From Anaerolineae bacterium (GTDB lineage Bacteria; Chloroflexota; Anaerolineae; Anaerolineales; Anaerolineaceae): a stretch of 56,630 bases of DNA. A program made the translations under genes and the position numbers. The stretch's first letter is position 1. Every line of letters starts with the position of its first letter. This document shows, one piece after another, positions 1-9,900 of the stretch. The stretch lies in assembly GCA_013178095.1 (NCBI GenBank), contig JABLXK010000021.1, forward strand, positions 1 to 56,630, in the 5' to 3' direction. A model generated the notes under the pieces. It searched no databases and was not told the origin of the DNA. It saw only the letters and a list, made by a program, of their open reading frames with translations.

Positions 1-264
1 CGGAGGCGGGGCTGCTGGTGTCCAGGCCGTCGCTGGCGGTGTAGGTGAAGGAATCGGAGCCGTAGAAGTTATAGGCGGGGATGTAGCGCAGGCGTCCGGT
101 ACGCAGGGCGGCGGCGCCGTGGGCGGGCTGGGAAGCGATGGCGAAGGTGAGGGCGTCGCCTTCCACGTCGGAGCAGGCGGGGTCGGCCCAGCCGATGGTG
201 TTCTTGTAGGTATTCAGGGAGGCGGGCGCGCAGACCGGCGCGTCGTTCACGGGATTGACCGTGA
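1..264. repeat. Dispersed near-identical repeat, copy A
   Basis: This stretch matches 14635-14898 at a constant offset of 14,634 bases, with only about six mismatches, mostly around position 11-13. Identity ends abruptly after position 264. Both copies encode the same cadherin-like repeat. Near-identity at synonymous positions points to recent duplication or gene conversion. Confidence 0.9.
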
Positions 265-916
265 TGGAAACAACAGCTTCATTGCTGTCATTAATACCGT
301 TATTCGCTTTATAAATAAAACTGTCGCTCCCATAGAAATCCGCATCGGGTTGATAGTCAAAACTGCCGTCGCTGTTTAGGGTCAAAATTCCATGCAAGGG
401 ATCGCTGACTCTACTGGCGGTTAGCGCATAGCCAAGAGATTCAATGTCATTGGCTAAAACTCCTGCGGCAGGTACGTTTAGAACCGTATCTTCATTGGTG
501 CTGTAGCTGTCATTAACCGCTGTGAAAGTGTGTTCGACAAAAGCAGTCAGATCAAGCTCAACGTTCGTTCCACTATGCCACGTTCCTGTTTGGGTAGCTG
601 TTTCACCGTCGATTTTAAATATAATTGTTGCGCCGGATGTACCTCCCTCAACAATTCCGGAGGTTTCGCTATCATCCCCGGCAATATCCAGCGAGTAGAC
701 GCTCCTTCCCCCATACTCGACAACTTGGGTTGAGGCATATTGCACGTCATTAATCCAGGCAGTTACCCAGATACCGGCGGCAGCATCCACTCCATCCAAT
801 TGAACTGTTCCGTAGAAACAGGATGGTAATGGTGGCATGGCAAATGCTGTTGAAGTGTTGGCCAACAGCAAACAAAACACCGTGAATAAACTGATCAAAA
901 CTTGCCGTGTTTTCAT
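1..916 (-). CDS. Secreted FYG-module / cadherin-like repeat protein, 3' end outside window
   Basis: I translated this by hand. It is open from an ATG at 916 to the window edge, so at least 305 codons are present and the C-terminus is missing. A GGGAG ribosome binding site lies 5-6 nt before the ATG. Residues 1-27 form a signal peptide (MKTRQVL start, hydrophobic core, AFA cleavage). Residues 29-125 form the module with motif LPSCFYG, also found in the next two genes. Two cadherin-like (tandem-95/Big_9 type) repeats follow, each with DSYSTNEDT- or NDAPVC-like starts and FYGSDSFxYxA cores. The second repeat is nearly identical in DNA to part of the giant gene at 12822-22047, so the missing part may resemble that gene. 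It is probably an exported surface or matrix protein; no enzymatic motif is visible in this part. The reading frame and export signal are well supported, the function is not. Confidence 0.85.
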   Translation of the reverse strand, partial: MKTRQVLISLFTVFCLLLANTSTAFAMPPLPSCFYGTVQLDGVDAAAGIWVTAWINDVQYASTQVVEYGGRSVYSLDIAGDDSETSGIVEGGTSGATIIFKIDGETATQTGTWHSGTNVELDLTAFVEHTFTAVNDSYSTNEDTVLNVPAAGVLANDIESLGYALTASRVSDPLHGILTLNSDGSFDYQPDADFYGSDSFIYKANNGINDSNEAVVSITVNPVNDAPVCAPASLNTYKNTIGWADPACSDVEGDALTFAIASQPAHGAAALRTGRLRYIPAYNFYGSDSFTYTASDGLDTSSPAS

Positions 917-931
917 AAACGCTCCCTTTCC

Positions 932-959
932 AGCAGAAAAAATCATTCTTTTTTCTGCT
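932..959. terminator. A/T-rich hairpin between two surface genes
   Basis: An 11-bp perfect inverted repeat (932-942 with 949-959) surrounds a 6-nt loop. It lies between the stop of the 965-1537 gene and the ATG of the next gene. The stem itself contains six A:T pairs but no separate T-tract follows, so it may be a weak terminator or an mRNA-end stabiliser. Confidence 0.5.
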
Positions 960-964
960 CTTAC

Positions 965-1537
965 CTACCTCTTCTTAGAGTTTTTTTTCCAATGAAACCA
1001 AATTACACCTGCTGTACATGAAACCAGAATTGCCGCAATGAGAATAATCACTGGTTTCTGAATAATTGCTTGTGATTCGCTGCCTGCTTCCGGAAAGGCG
1101 ATTGGTGTTTGGGTTGCCAGGGCGGTGGGGGTGGGCTGCGCCGAATTCAATGCGGATTTTGAATTGACCGTCAGGTCCAGAACAACATTGGTGCCTGCGT
1201 GCCATTCTGCGGTTTCTGCTGCCATCAAGCCTCCGACTCGGAAATGGATTGTGTCGCTTTCCACGCCTCCATCTTTTTCGGTTGTATCGCTGTCATCGCC
1301 GCGCACATCCACGGTGTAGACCGAATCTCCTTGATACATCTCGGAATACCCGGTTGCGAATACTTGATCGTTGATTAACGCTTCAACCAGCGTACCCTCC
1401 GGTATATTGGCGCCGTTGTATTTCACGACACCATAAAAACTGGAAGGTAGTGAAGGAAATGCCAGCACCGTTGCGGTGGGAAGCAAGAACATAAAGAGCG
1501 CCGCAGCGATTATGAGAGTTCCATGTTTACGTGTCAT
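965..1537 (-). CDS. Exported FYG-module protein with C-terminal membrane anchor
   Basis: A 190-aa protein. I chose the ATG at 1537 because GAGGAACG precedes it directly; an in-frame ATG at 1600 would add a charged 21-aa leader and has no such site. Residues 1-27 are a signal peptide. Residues 30-122 are the FYG module (LPSSFYG at the start, then SVYTVDVRGDD and a closing GTNVVLDL), paralogous to the N-termini of the two flanking genes. A Pro/Thr/Ala-rich spacer leads to one membrane helix (about 160-180) and a Lys/Arg tail, the layout of a wall- or membrane-anchored surface protein. It could be the minimal form of the family, carrying the module alone. No enzymatic residues are visible and the function is unknown. 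Confidence 0.85.
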   Translation of the reverse strand: MTRKHGTLIIAAALFMFLLPTATVLAFPSLPSSFYGVVKYNGANIPEGTLVEALINDQVFATGYSEMYQGDSVYTVDVRGDDSDTTEKDGGVESDTIHFRVGGLMAAETAEWHAGTNVVLDLTVNSKSALNSAQPTPTALATQTPIAFPEAGSESQAIIQKPVIILIAAILVSCTAGVIWFHWKKNSKKR

Positions 1538-1584
1538 CGTTCCTCTAAAGTGGTTGTCAATTTTCCTCGCCTTTTGTTTTTTCT

Positions 1585-1616
1585 CCGGGGAAGTCGCCAA
1601 TCCGGGACTTCCCCGG
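1585..1616. terminator. GC-rich hairpin between surface genes
   Basis: An 11-bp perfect inverted repeat (1585-1595 with 1606-1616) has a 10-nt loop. TTTT follows on the plus strand only, while the adjacent genes are on the minus strand. It may therefore act as an mRNA-processing or stabilising hairpin between the 1643-3928 gene and the next, or as a terminator against antisense transcription. Confidence 0.5.
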
Positions 1617-1642
1617 TTTTATAAACTATCTCTGGTGTATCT

Positions 1643-3928
1643 CTAGTACGGCACGCTCCAAGTATGCGCCGCGCTGGCTTTGATCCAGTAACCCCATCCC
1701 GGGTCGAGTGCAGCCAGGTCGTTGGCATAAGCAGCGCCGTCGCGGTCGTAGAGTTTCCAAGGATCGGAACTATCGCTGGGGTGATAGGCGTAAACAAGAG
1801 AGTAGTCCGTTCCAAGGCTGCTGAGGATGGCGGGTAACGCGCCGCTGTCGTTTGAGGGGTAGCCCACCAGGTTCCAGCCGCCCGCTCCAATCAGGATGGA
1901 GATATCGGTCGAAACCGGCAAAGCCCCGGTTACCTCAAGCGTATCGGCAGCCGTCATATGGATCCAGAAGCCGGTCTTGTCATCCAACGTGGTCAGCGTA
2001 TTGCCGTAACCGGCTCCCGGTACGTATTTCATCCAGTTGCCGGCGCCGGAATGGGCGCCGCTGGCGTCCCAGGCATACACCAGGTCGAAATGACCATCGA
2101 TGGATTCGAGCACTTCCTCGATATCCGTGCTTTCAGGTTCAACAGCGAACGAGACCAGGTTCCACCCGTTAACCAGTGCAACGCTGTGCCTGGCAAGGAT
2201 GACCAGCGTCTCGGTCTTTGTGCCGTAATAGTTTGCGGTATCGACTGTCACGACGACCGTATAGCTTCCCGGTGCGGAGGGCACTGTGGCTGAACCGTTG
2301 TAGGTAACGTTGTAACTCAGCGACGGTGTTACCGTCACGCTGACCGGTTTAGGATTGCCATCATAGACCTGTTCCAGGTCAGTGATGGTAATTGCGGGTT
2401 CGGCTTTGGTGATGGTCAATGTTCCGTTCTTGACGCTATAGTAGTTGCTTGTATCCACGGTCACCACGACATCATAAATCCCCGCGTCGGTTGGCGCGCT
2501 GGTCGAACCATCATACGTAACCGCATAACTCAACGCAGGCGTGACCATTACCGTTACGGTTTTGGCACTGCCGTCGTAAACCTGTGAGGTGTTGCTGATG
2601 ACGATGTCGGGTTCTGCCCGGTTGATCACCAGCGTGCCATTGGCGTCTTCACCACTGTAATTCGGGTTCGTGATGCTGGCAACAACTGCATAGCTGCCGG
2701 CATTGGCCGGCGGGGTGGAGGAACCGTCATAGGTAACGCTGTGGCTTAATCCGCCGGGAGTGGTGGTGACAGTGGCTGACTTGGCTGTGCCATCATAAGT
2801 GTGCGTCAGGCCGCTTAAAGCAATAGTGGCGGCAGCCGGAGTGATCGTGATGGTATCGGAATCACTGCTGCCGGTGTGATTGGTGTCGCCTGCATAGCTG
2901 TAGCTGGCAGTGCAGGGGGTGTCTGCCACATCAACTGGAGCCGATCCGCAAGAATATATTGCGTCGGGGGCCAAATTCAAACCACCCGCGCCGGTTACTG
3001 AAACGCTGGCGGCATGCGGATTGCCATCGTAGGTAAACGTGCCGCCGGTAACCGTTGTGGTTGAGCTGGCTTTGGCGATCACCAGAGTGCCGGAATCTGA
3101 ACCGCTGTAATTCACAGCGGTGATCGTGGCCACTACTGCGTAACTGCCGGCATTGGCCGGTGCCGTTCCTGCGCCGTCATAAGTGATACTGTAACTCAAC
3201 CCGCTTGGATTGGTCGTCGCAGTGACAACTTTAGCGCTGCCGTCGTATGTCTGGCTTAACGTAGCCGCATCCAGCGTGATCTGCGCTGCAATCGCGTTCA
3301 CAGTGACCGTGGTTGACGCAGTACCTTCGCCGCCTTGTTCATCGGTGACTTTCAAACCGATAGTTTTAACGCCGGTGCTCGTCCAGGTGTGGCTTGGGTT
3401 TTGCCCGCTGGCATCATCGTATTCGCCGTCATTGTCGAGATCCCATTCATAGGTTTCAGCATCACCGCCTTCGTCGTCGGCCGCACCGTTCAAACTGATG
3501 GCGCTGTTGACTTCGCCGCTATATGGGCCGCCCGGCAGCGCTTCAGGTGGGTGGAAATCCAACTTCTCGTTTGAACCCTCGCTCCAGCTTCCGGTGGCAA
3601 CCACGCGCGAACCGATCTTGAACGTGACTATATCACCTGGTACACCACCTTCTTTATCTGCTGTCGTTTCCGGATCATCCCCCGGCACATTCAGGCTATA
3701 TACCAGATCTGAAGATTCGCTCTTGATGGCCGCGCTGGCGGCAATCCCGCTGACGCCGCTGATGTAAGCATTCACGTTGTCGCCGGCTGAAGGTGGGTTA
3801 TCATTGATTTCGATCTCCCCATAAAAGCTGGATGGCAGCACGGGTGCGCTGGCGCTTACCAGGCCGATGGTTCCAAGAACCATTGCAGCGATGATGATCG
3901 GTAAAGAAAGATACTTTGTTCTTTTCAT
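1643..3928 (-). CDS. Surface protein: FYG module, PKD, five MBG repeats, paired GWNLV C-terminus
   Basis: A 761-aa exported protein. AGGAGGACAT lies just before the ATG at 3928. Residues 1-27 form a signal peptide. The FYG module (LPSSFYG) covers about 30-130, and a PKD domain about 133-215 (GGPYSG start, YEWDLDNDG core). About five MBG-type repeats follow at 216-570, each with QTYDGSAK- or TYDGTAK-like starts, VTYDGS and AGSYAVV blocks and ending LVIxKA. Residues 575-761 are a duplicated module with NGWNLVSF and GGWNLVGY, shared with the C-terminus of the 3980-12508 giant. MBG and PKD domains are usual in extracellular adhesins. The GWNLV pair at the very C-terminus of two paralogues suggests a cell-surface attachment or sorting role; this is inference. 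The gene sits downstream of the giant with a short gap and may share its transcript. Confidence 0.9.
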   Translation of the reverse strand: MKRTKYLSLPIIIAAMVLGTIGLVSASAPVLPSSFYGEIEINDNPPSAGDNVNAYISGVSGIAASAAIKSESSDLVYSLNVPGDDPETTADKEGGVPGDIVTFKIGSRVVATGSWSEGSNEKLDFHPPEALPGGPYSGEVNSAISLNGAADDEGGDAETYEWDLDNDGEYDDASGQNPSHTWTSTGVKTIGLKVTDEQGGEGTASTTVTVNAIAAQITLDAATLSQTYDGSAKVVTATTNPSGLSYSITYDGAGTAPANAGSYAVVATITAVNYSGSDSGTLVIAKASSTTTVTGGTFTYDGNPHAASVSVTGAGGLNLAPDAIYSCGSAPVDVADTPCTASYSYAGDTNHTGSSDSDTITITPAAATIALSGLTHTYDGTAKSATVTTTPGGLSHSVTYDGSSTPPANAGSYAVVASITNPNYSGEDANGTLVINRAEPDIVISNTSQVYDGSAKTVTVMVTPALSYAVTYDGSTSAPTDAGIYDVVVTVDTSNYYSVKNGTLTITKAEPAITITDLEQVYDGNPKPVSVTVTPSLSYNVTYNGSATVPSAPGSYTVVVTVDTANYYGTKTETLVILARHSVALVNGWNLVSFAVEPESTDIEEVLESIDGHFDLVYAWDASGAHSGAGNWMKYVPGAGYGNTLTTLDDKTGFWIHMTAADTLEVTGALPVSTDISILIGAGGWNLVGYPSNDSGALPAILSSLGTDYSLVYAYHPSDSSDPWKLYDRDGAAYANDLAALDPGWGYWIKASAAHTWSVPY

Positions 3929-3979
3929 ATGTCCTCCTGTTTATTCCTCACTTGAACCCTTTGTCGTTTGATAATCCGC

Positions 3980-6900
3980 TTAATGAACCACATTCCAGGT
4001 TGCATCGCTGGAAACATGGATCCAATACCCATGCCCGGAAGTCAGGTCGGCTAGATCGTTGGCGTAGCTGCTGCCGGTAAGGTCGTACATCTTCCATGGA
4101 TCGCCCGCGTCTGCATTGTTATAGGTGTAAACCAGAGAGAAAGCTGTGCCTACCCCGTGGGCGCTGAGAGTTTCAGGCAATGGTCCATTGGTGGTGGAAG
4201 GATAGCCTGCCAGGTTCCAGCCGCCCGCGGCGGTCAGCAGCGGAATATTAGTCGCGCTGGGCAATGTACCGGAGATGGAAAGCGTATCGGCAGTTGCCAT
4301 TTCGATCCAGAAGCCCATGCTTTCGTCCAGGTCAGTAAGGCTGTTGGCGAACGGCTCGGCTGATGGATCATATTTCAACCAGCTATTTTCCGGCTCGGAG
4401 GCGTCCCAGGCATATACCAGGCTGTAATTTCCCTCGATCGAAGCCAGCACATCCTCGATATCGGTGCTGGTTGGATGGACTCTGAACGAGACCAGGTTCC
4501 AGCCTTCATTCAGATCGATCTCCTGGGTGCCGTATGGCGTAGCCAGGTAGTCTTCACTGCTGGCGTCGGCAGTCAAATTGGAGTAGCTGCGGCTGGCCGG
4601 AGTGAAGATATACCCGCTCAGCGATGGGGTGACTGTGCCGGACCAACCGTAGGAAACTTCGAAGGTGTAATCGCCCGAAGTGCCGGATGTGGTTGATCCG
4701 CCGGTGTAGGTCAGCGTGACGCCGTCTGCTCCGGCGTTGCCGGAGATGGTCAGCAGCACTTCACTGATAGTTACATGAACTGTAATACTATCGGTGCCGT
4801 CATGGCCATCCGAAACGGTGACGATAAAGCTGTCGCTGCCTGTGTAATCCGTATCAGGGCTGTAATGAATGGTTTTGTTTGTGCCGATACCGGAGACACT
4901 GGCCTCGCCGTGTTCGGCTTGGGTCCCGATGCTCCAGGTGAGTGTATCGCTCGTGTCGGCATCGCTGGCATGCAGGATCAATTCGAAGGCGGTCGGTATT
5001 CCGTTCTTTGACATGCTGACGCTGGCGCTGCTCCCTTCCGTGATGGCTGGCTCGTCGTTCACCGCATCAACGGTGATGGACACGGTTGCCGGGCTGCTGT
5101 CATCGCTGCCGTCGTTGACCTTGAAGGTAAAGCTGTCCGCTCCGAAGTAATTATCATCGGGTGTATAGATCAGGTTGGGGGCTGCCCCGCTGAGTTCGCC
5201 ATGTTGTGGATCGTCCACCACGAAGTACGATAATGGGCTGCTCTCGACGTCTGAACCGCTCAGGGTGATGGCTTTGGCGGTATCTTCTTCGGTGCTGACC
5301 GATTGCGCGTTTGCCGTCGGTAAGTCGTTGACGGAATGGATTATGAGTGAGACGGTGGCGGTGTTGCTGTCCAGGAATCCGTCATTGGCTTTGTACGTGA
5401 AACTGTCGCTGCCGAAGTAATTTTCTGCGGGCGTGTAAGTGAATGAACCGTCCTCGTTCAAGGTCAGGCTGCCGTGCTGCGGATCGCTCATCTTGATGGC
5501 AGTCAGTTCGTCATCATTGGCATCCTCGTCGTTAGCCAGCACTCCAGGCGCCGCGGCGACGACCAGTTGCGTATCCTCGTTGGTTTCATAATTGTCATCA
5601 AATGCGACCGGGGCAACGTTGCTTTCGGTTACAGTCACGGTGATCGCTTGCTCGTCGCACAACGACGGGCTGCCGTCATCGCAAACCCTGATGCTGAAGG
5701 TGTAATCCGAACCGCCTTGCGTGTCATCCGGCGTCCAGGTGAAAATACCGCTGGAACTGCCGATGGAGGCGCCGGCGGGTATTGTGCCGGTCAAGCTGTA
5801 AGTTAGCGCGTTTTCCGGTAGGTCGCTATCGCTGGCGGTAGCGGTAAAGGTTAGGAGTTGTTCTTCGATCACGCTCTTGTTCGCGATCTCGGCTAGGTCG
5901 GGCGCGGTATTGACCTCATTGACTGTTACGTTGATTGTCTCGCAATCGTCTGCGCTTCCATCGTTCACACATACGTCAAAGGTGTATAAACCAGAACCCT
6001 GGGCTTCGCTTGGCGTCCAGCTGAAGACGCCGCTGGTCGAACCGATTGCCGCGCCGCTGGGAACCGAACCGCCACCGCTTGACAGGTAGTATGTCAACGC
6101 GTTTGCGGGCAGATCAGCGTCAGAGGCTTGGGCTGTGAAGGTGATTTCGGTGAGTTCATCTCCGCTCTGGCTGCCAATGGCTTCCAATACCGGATATAAA
6201 TTGACTTCATAAATCGTCAGTGTGATGGTCTGGCAATCGGTCAGGCTGCTGTCGCTGACGCACACGTCGAAAGTGTAGCTGCCCGGCCCCTGCGCTTCCG
6301 CAGGTATCCAGCTGAAGAATCCGCTGGAGGAACCGATCGATGCGCCGCTTGGAACCGCGCCGGTCAGGTTGTAGGTCAATGTGTTGGTCGGCAGATCCCC
6401 GTCCGTCCCTATCGCAGTGAAGGTCAGGGTGGAAAGCTCGTTGCCGCTCTTGTTTTCAAGTTCCGCGAGTACTGGAGCGACGTTGACCTCGTTCACGGTG
6501 ACCGTGATGGTTTCGCAATCGTTCTGGCTGTTTGCGCTGGCACACACGTCGAATGTAAATACGCCGGCGCCCTGCGCTTCCGTCGGCGTCCAACTGAATG
6601 CGCCGCTGGTTGAATGAATACTCGCGCCGCTGGGGACTGTACCGCCGGTGCCGTTTTCCAGACTGTATGTGATGGGATCATCATCGCTGTCGGTTGCGCT
6701 TGCAGTGAAGGCCAGGGTTACTAATTCATCGATGACTTTGTTCCCGATCGCGGCCAATACCGGCGCGTTGTCCACTTCGTTGACGGTGACGTGGATGGTT
6801 TGGCAATCGCTTAGGCTGCCGTCGCTGACGCACACGTCAAAAGTGTAGTATCCCGCGCCCTGTGCTTCCGTGGGTGTCCAGCTAAAGATGCCGCTGGTCG

Positions 6901-9900
6901 ATCCAATAGCCGCACCGCTGGGAACCGAACCGCCACTGCCGGCTGCCAGGCTGTAATACAACGTATCCAAGTCGCTGTCGGAGGCAGTGGCTGTAAAGCT
7001 GAGCAGGTCTAACTCATCCACCTCCTGATCGGCAATGCTGTTTAGCACCGGGGCATGGTTGGTGCCGGAAGCTTCGGTGGTGAAGCTCCAGGTCGATCCA
7101 GTGACGGTTTCGGTGCCATCCGAAACTATGGCATACCACTCATATTCCGTGGAATTGGTCAAACCGCCCCATGTGATGGAAGCGTTCTGCCCATTAACGA
7201 CATCATTCACGCTGCCGAGTAATTCAAAAGCTGAATTGCCGTTCACCATGTCATAAGCCATTTCCATTTGGTCGTAATTGGTGGTGCTGGTCAACGAATT
7301 GCCGGTGTAGGGTGAATAGGTGGTGGCGTAGATCTTGTCATCCGCCGGCGAGAAGCGCAGGATGCGCAGATACCCGCTGGCTGTGTAATCCTGGTAATCC
7401 GCCAGCATTACGTGGATGGTATGCCCGTCTTCCCCAGTTCCCGCGACATAAGCTGCGCCATCCGTACTGCTGTGCATGTGGCCGCACAACATTAGGAACA
7501 GGTTGGGATTATCGCGCAGGGCTGTGTAGCTGGCCTGGTTGTACCAGGAGTTATTGATATTCAGGATATCGTGCTGAACTACGATCCCGCGCCGGCTGCT
7601 ATAGGTTTTTAACAAGGTATCGGCCCAGGTGAGTTGTCCGGAGGATGAAGAAGTTCCGTATTGCAGGTTGATCAGGATAAAGTCCATACCGGAAGCGCTG
7701 AATAGCGAGTAGTTATTATAGTTGCTGGTGTCGTATGAGCCGCCGTAGGTGCTTTTCCCGGAAAAGCGGGAGGTTCCAAAGTAGGTGCTATACAGGCCGC
7801 CCAAATCATGGTTGCCAGGGCCCACGCTGTAGGCTACATTTCCGCTGTCCAGATAGCCCATGGCGGTATCCGCCCGGGTCCATTCGGTGGTGCTGCTGGC
7901 CGTATTGACAATATCGCCTACATGCGTGGCAAATACGATATTATCCTCTGCTTTTTGGTCTGCGATCCATTCCATTTGCGAGTTGAATACTTGCGGGTAA
8001 CTGGTTGAATAGTTTTGAGTATCCGGGATCACAATCAGGGTAAAGTCCTCACCCGAAGAACCGCCAACTTCGCGGCCATAAAATTCGACATCCAGCGTGT
8101 CCGCCGGGTTAGCATCGCTGACCGTTACCTCCAGCGTTGGTGATAGCACCACACTGGTTGCGTCATCAAGCGGTTTTACCAAAACCGGCATGTTCGGAGC
8201 CACGTTGACCGGCAGCAAGGTGAAATTCGCCGTGATGGCCTTGTTTCCGTCCATCACCAGCGACCAGGTGCCGTCCCCGTTATCCTCCGGATCCGAAGCA
8301 TTGGTTCCCGTCCAGGTTGAGAATTCGTAGCCGGAATTGGGCACTGGCGTCAGGGTGACCGTTGTGCCGTTGGCGTAGGAACCGCCTGCAGGATCCAGTG
8401 TGACGCTGCCATTGCCGTCATTGCTTATGTTAAGCGTATAGGTAACGCCTCCCGGGATGCAGTAGGTAATATTCAAAGTAGCGCCTGTGTAAGATGTGTT
8501 TTCCGCTGACGCGATTTGCAGGTCGTATGCAGTGGAAGAACTTCCATAGTTTTGTAGGGTCAAGCCATAGTTTGCCAACGAACCATCGATCCAGTTTTGA
8601 ACGACACCGATTCCGCTTTCGTTGAGGTCGATCGTTTTATAACCTGTTGATGAAAAGCTGGAGGAACCGGCGCCCCACAAATTGGTATCATACCGGTCAG
8701 TGCTGGTATTGGCTGCGCCATTGGTACCCCAGGTATTTGTTCCGTCATAAGTTAGCCAGGTTGCCCCGTCACCGGTTGCCGAACCTGCTCCTGTCCCTTC
8801 CAGCCAATCCCTTCTCATGGCATACAAGCTGAACGTGGCGGATGCCGCCGTGCTGACATAAACTTTTATACTGGCGCTGGATACGGTGGCATTTGAAGGA
8901 ATTGTACTTAGATCCCATCGATACAATGTACCGCGCGGGCTGCTGGATGAGAGGGTTGTTCTTAACGCGGTTGAAGTGCCATAATTATTTGAGGTATTCG
9001 CGCCGCTCATATACAGATCGTCAACGGCTTCCAGGTTGACGGTTGTACAGACCTGCGAAGCGGTGAAGGTCGCATCCAGGCTCTTGTCGCCGTTCACCAC
9101 AATGGTGTACACCCCGCCGGTATTGATCACATCGCCCGCGTTGGCGCCTGACCAGGAATCAAAAGCAAAGCCGCTGTTGGGTACTGGGGTCAGGGTCACC
9201 ACCGTGCCGTTGCTGTAGCTGCCGCCGGCAGGCGATAACGTGACCGAACCGTTGCCATCATTGCCGACGATCAGGGTGTAGGTGTAGAGCACCGACCCGC
9301 TGACTGCCACGTTTTGCGTGGTGGCGCCCTCGCTGGTATGCGCGATGTTCCCGCTGAATGTGCCTTCGCCTGCGTGGGATGCCAGGCGCGCGTGGATGGT
9401 GGTTTCTTCCACCACCCCATCGGATTGCGTGAGCGTCAAGCTGGAACCATAATTAACGCCGTCGCTGGAAATCTCAAAGTCGGCGGGAGCGTTGATGCTG
9501 ATATCGTTCGTCAGGTTGCTGCCCGAAACGGTGTAAGTCTGCGCCGCTGACGGGCTGCCCGGCTCTGCGCTGAAAGCGCCCAAGCTGCCGCTGGTGGTGA
9601 TGGTCGGACCGGTGACTGGGATACAGTAATCAATATTTAAAGTAGGTACAGAATAACCAGATGTATTCTGTCTGGACGCGACGATCCAGTAGTCATTGGT
9701 GGAAGCTCCTGAATAATTTTGCATTGTCAAACCATAATTGGAAAGGCTGCCGTCTACCCACCCCTGAACAACATCAATACCACTTGAATTCAATTCAAAC
9801 TCTTGAATACCGGTGCTGTTAAAAGCGCTGGCAGCCGCGTTCCAGAGATTGGTGTTATAACGGTCGCTGCTGGTGTTTGCTGCCCCGGCTGTCCCCCAAT

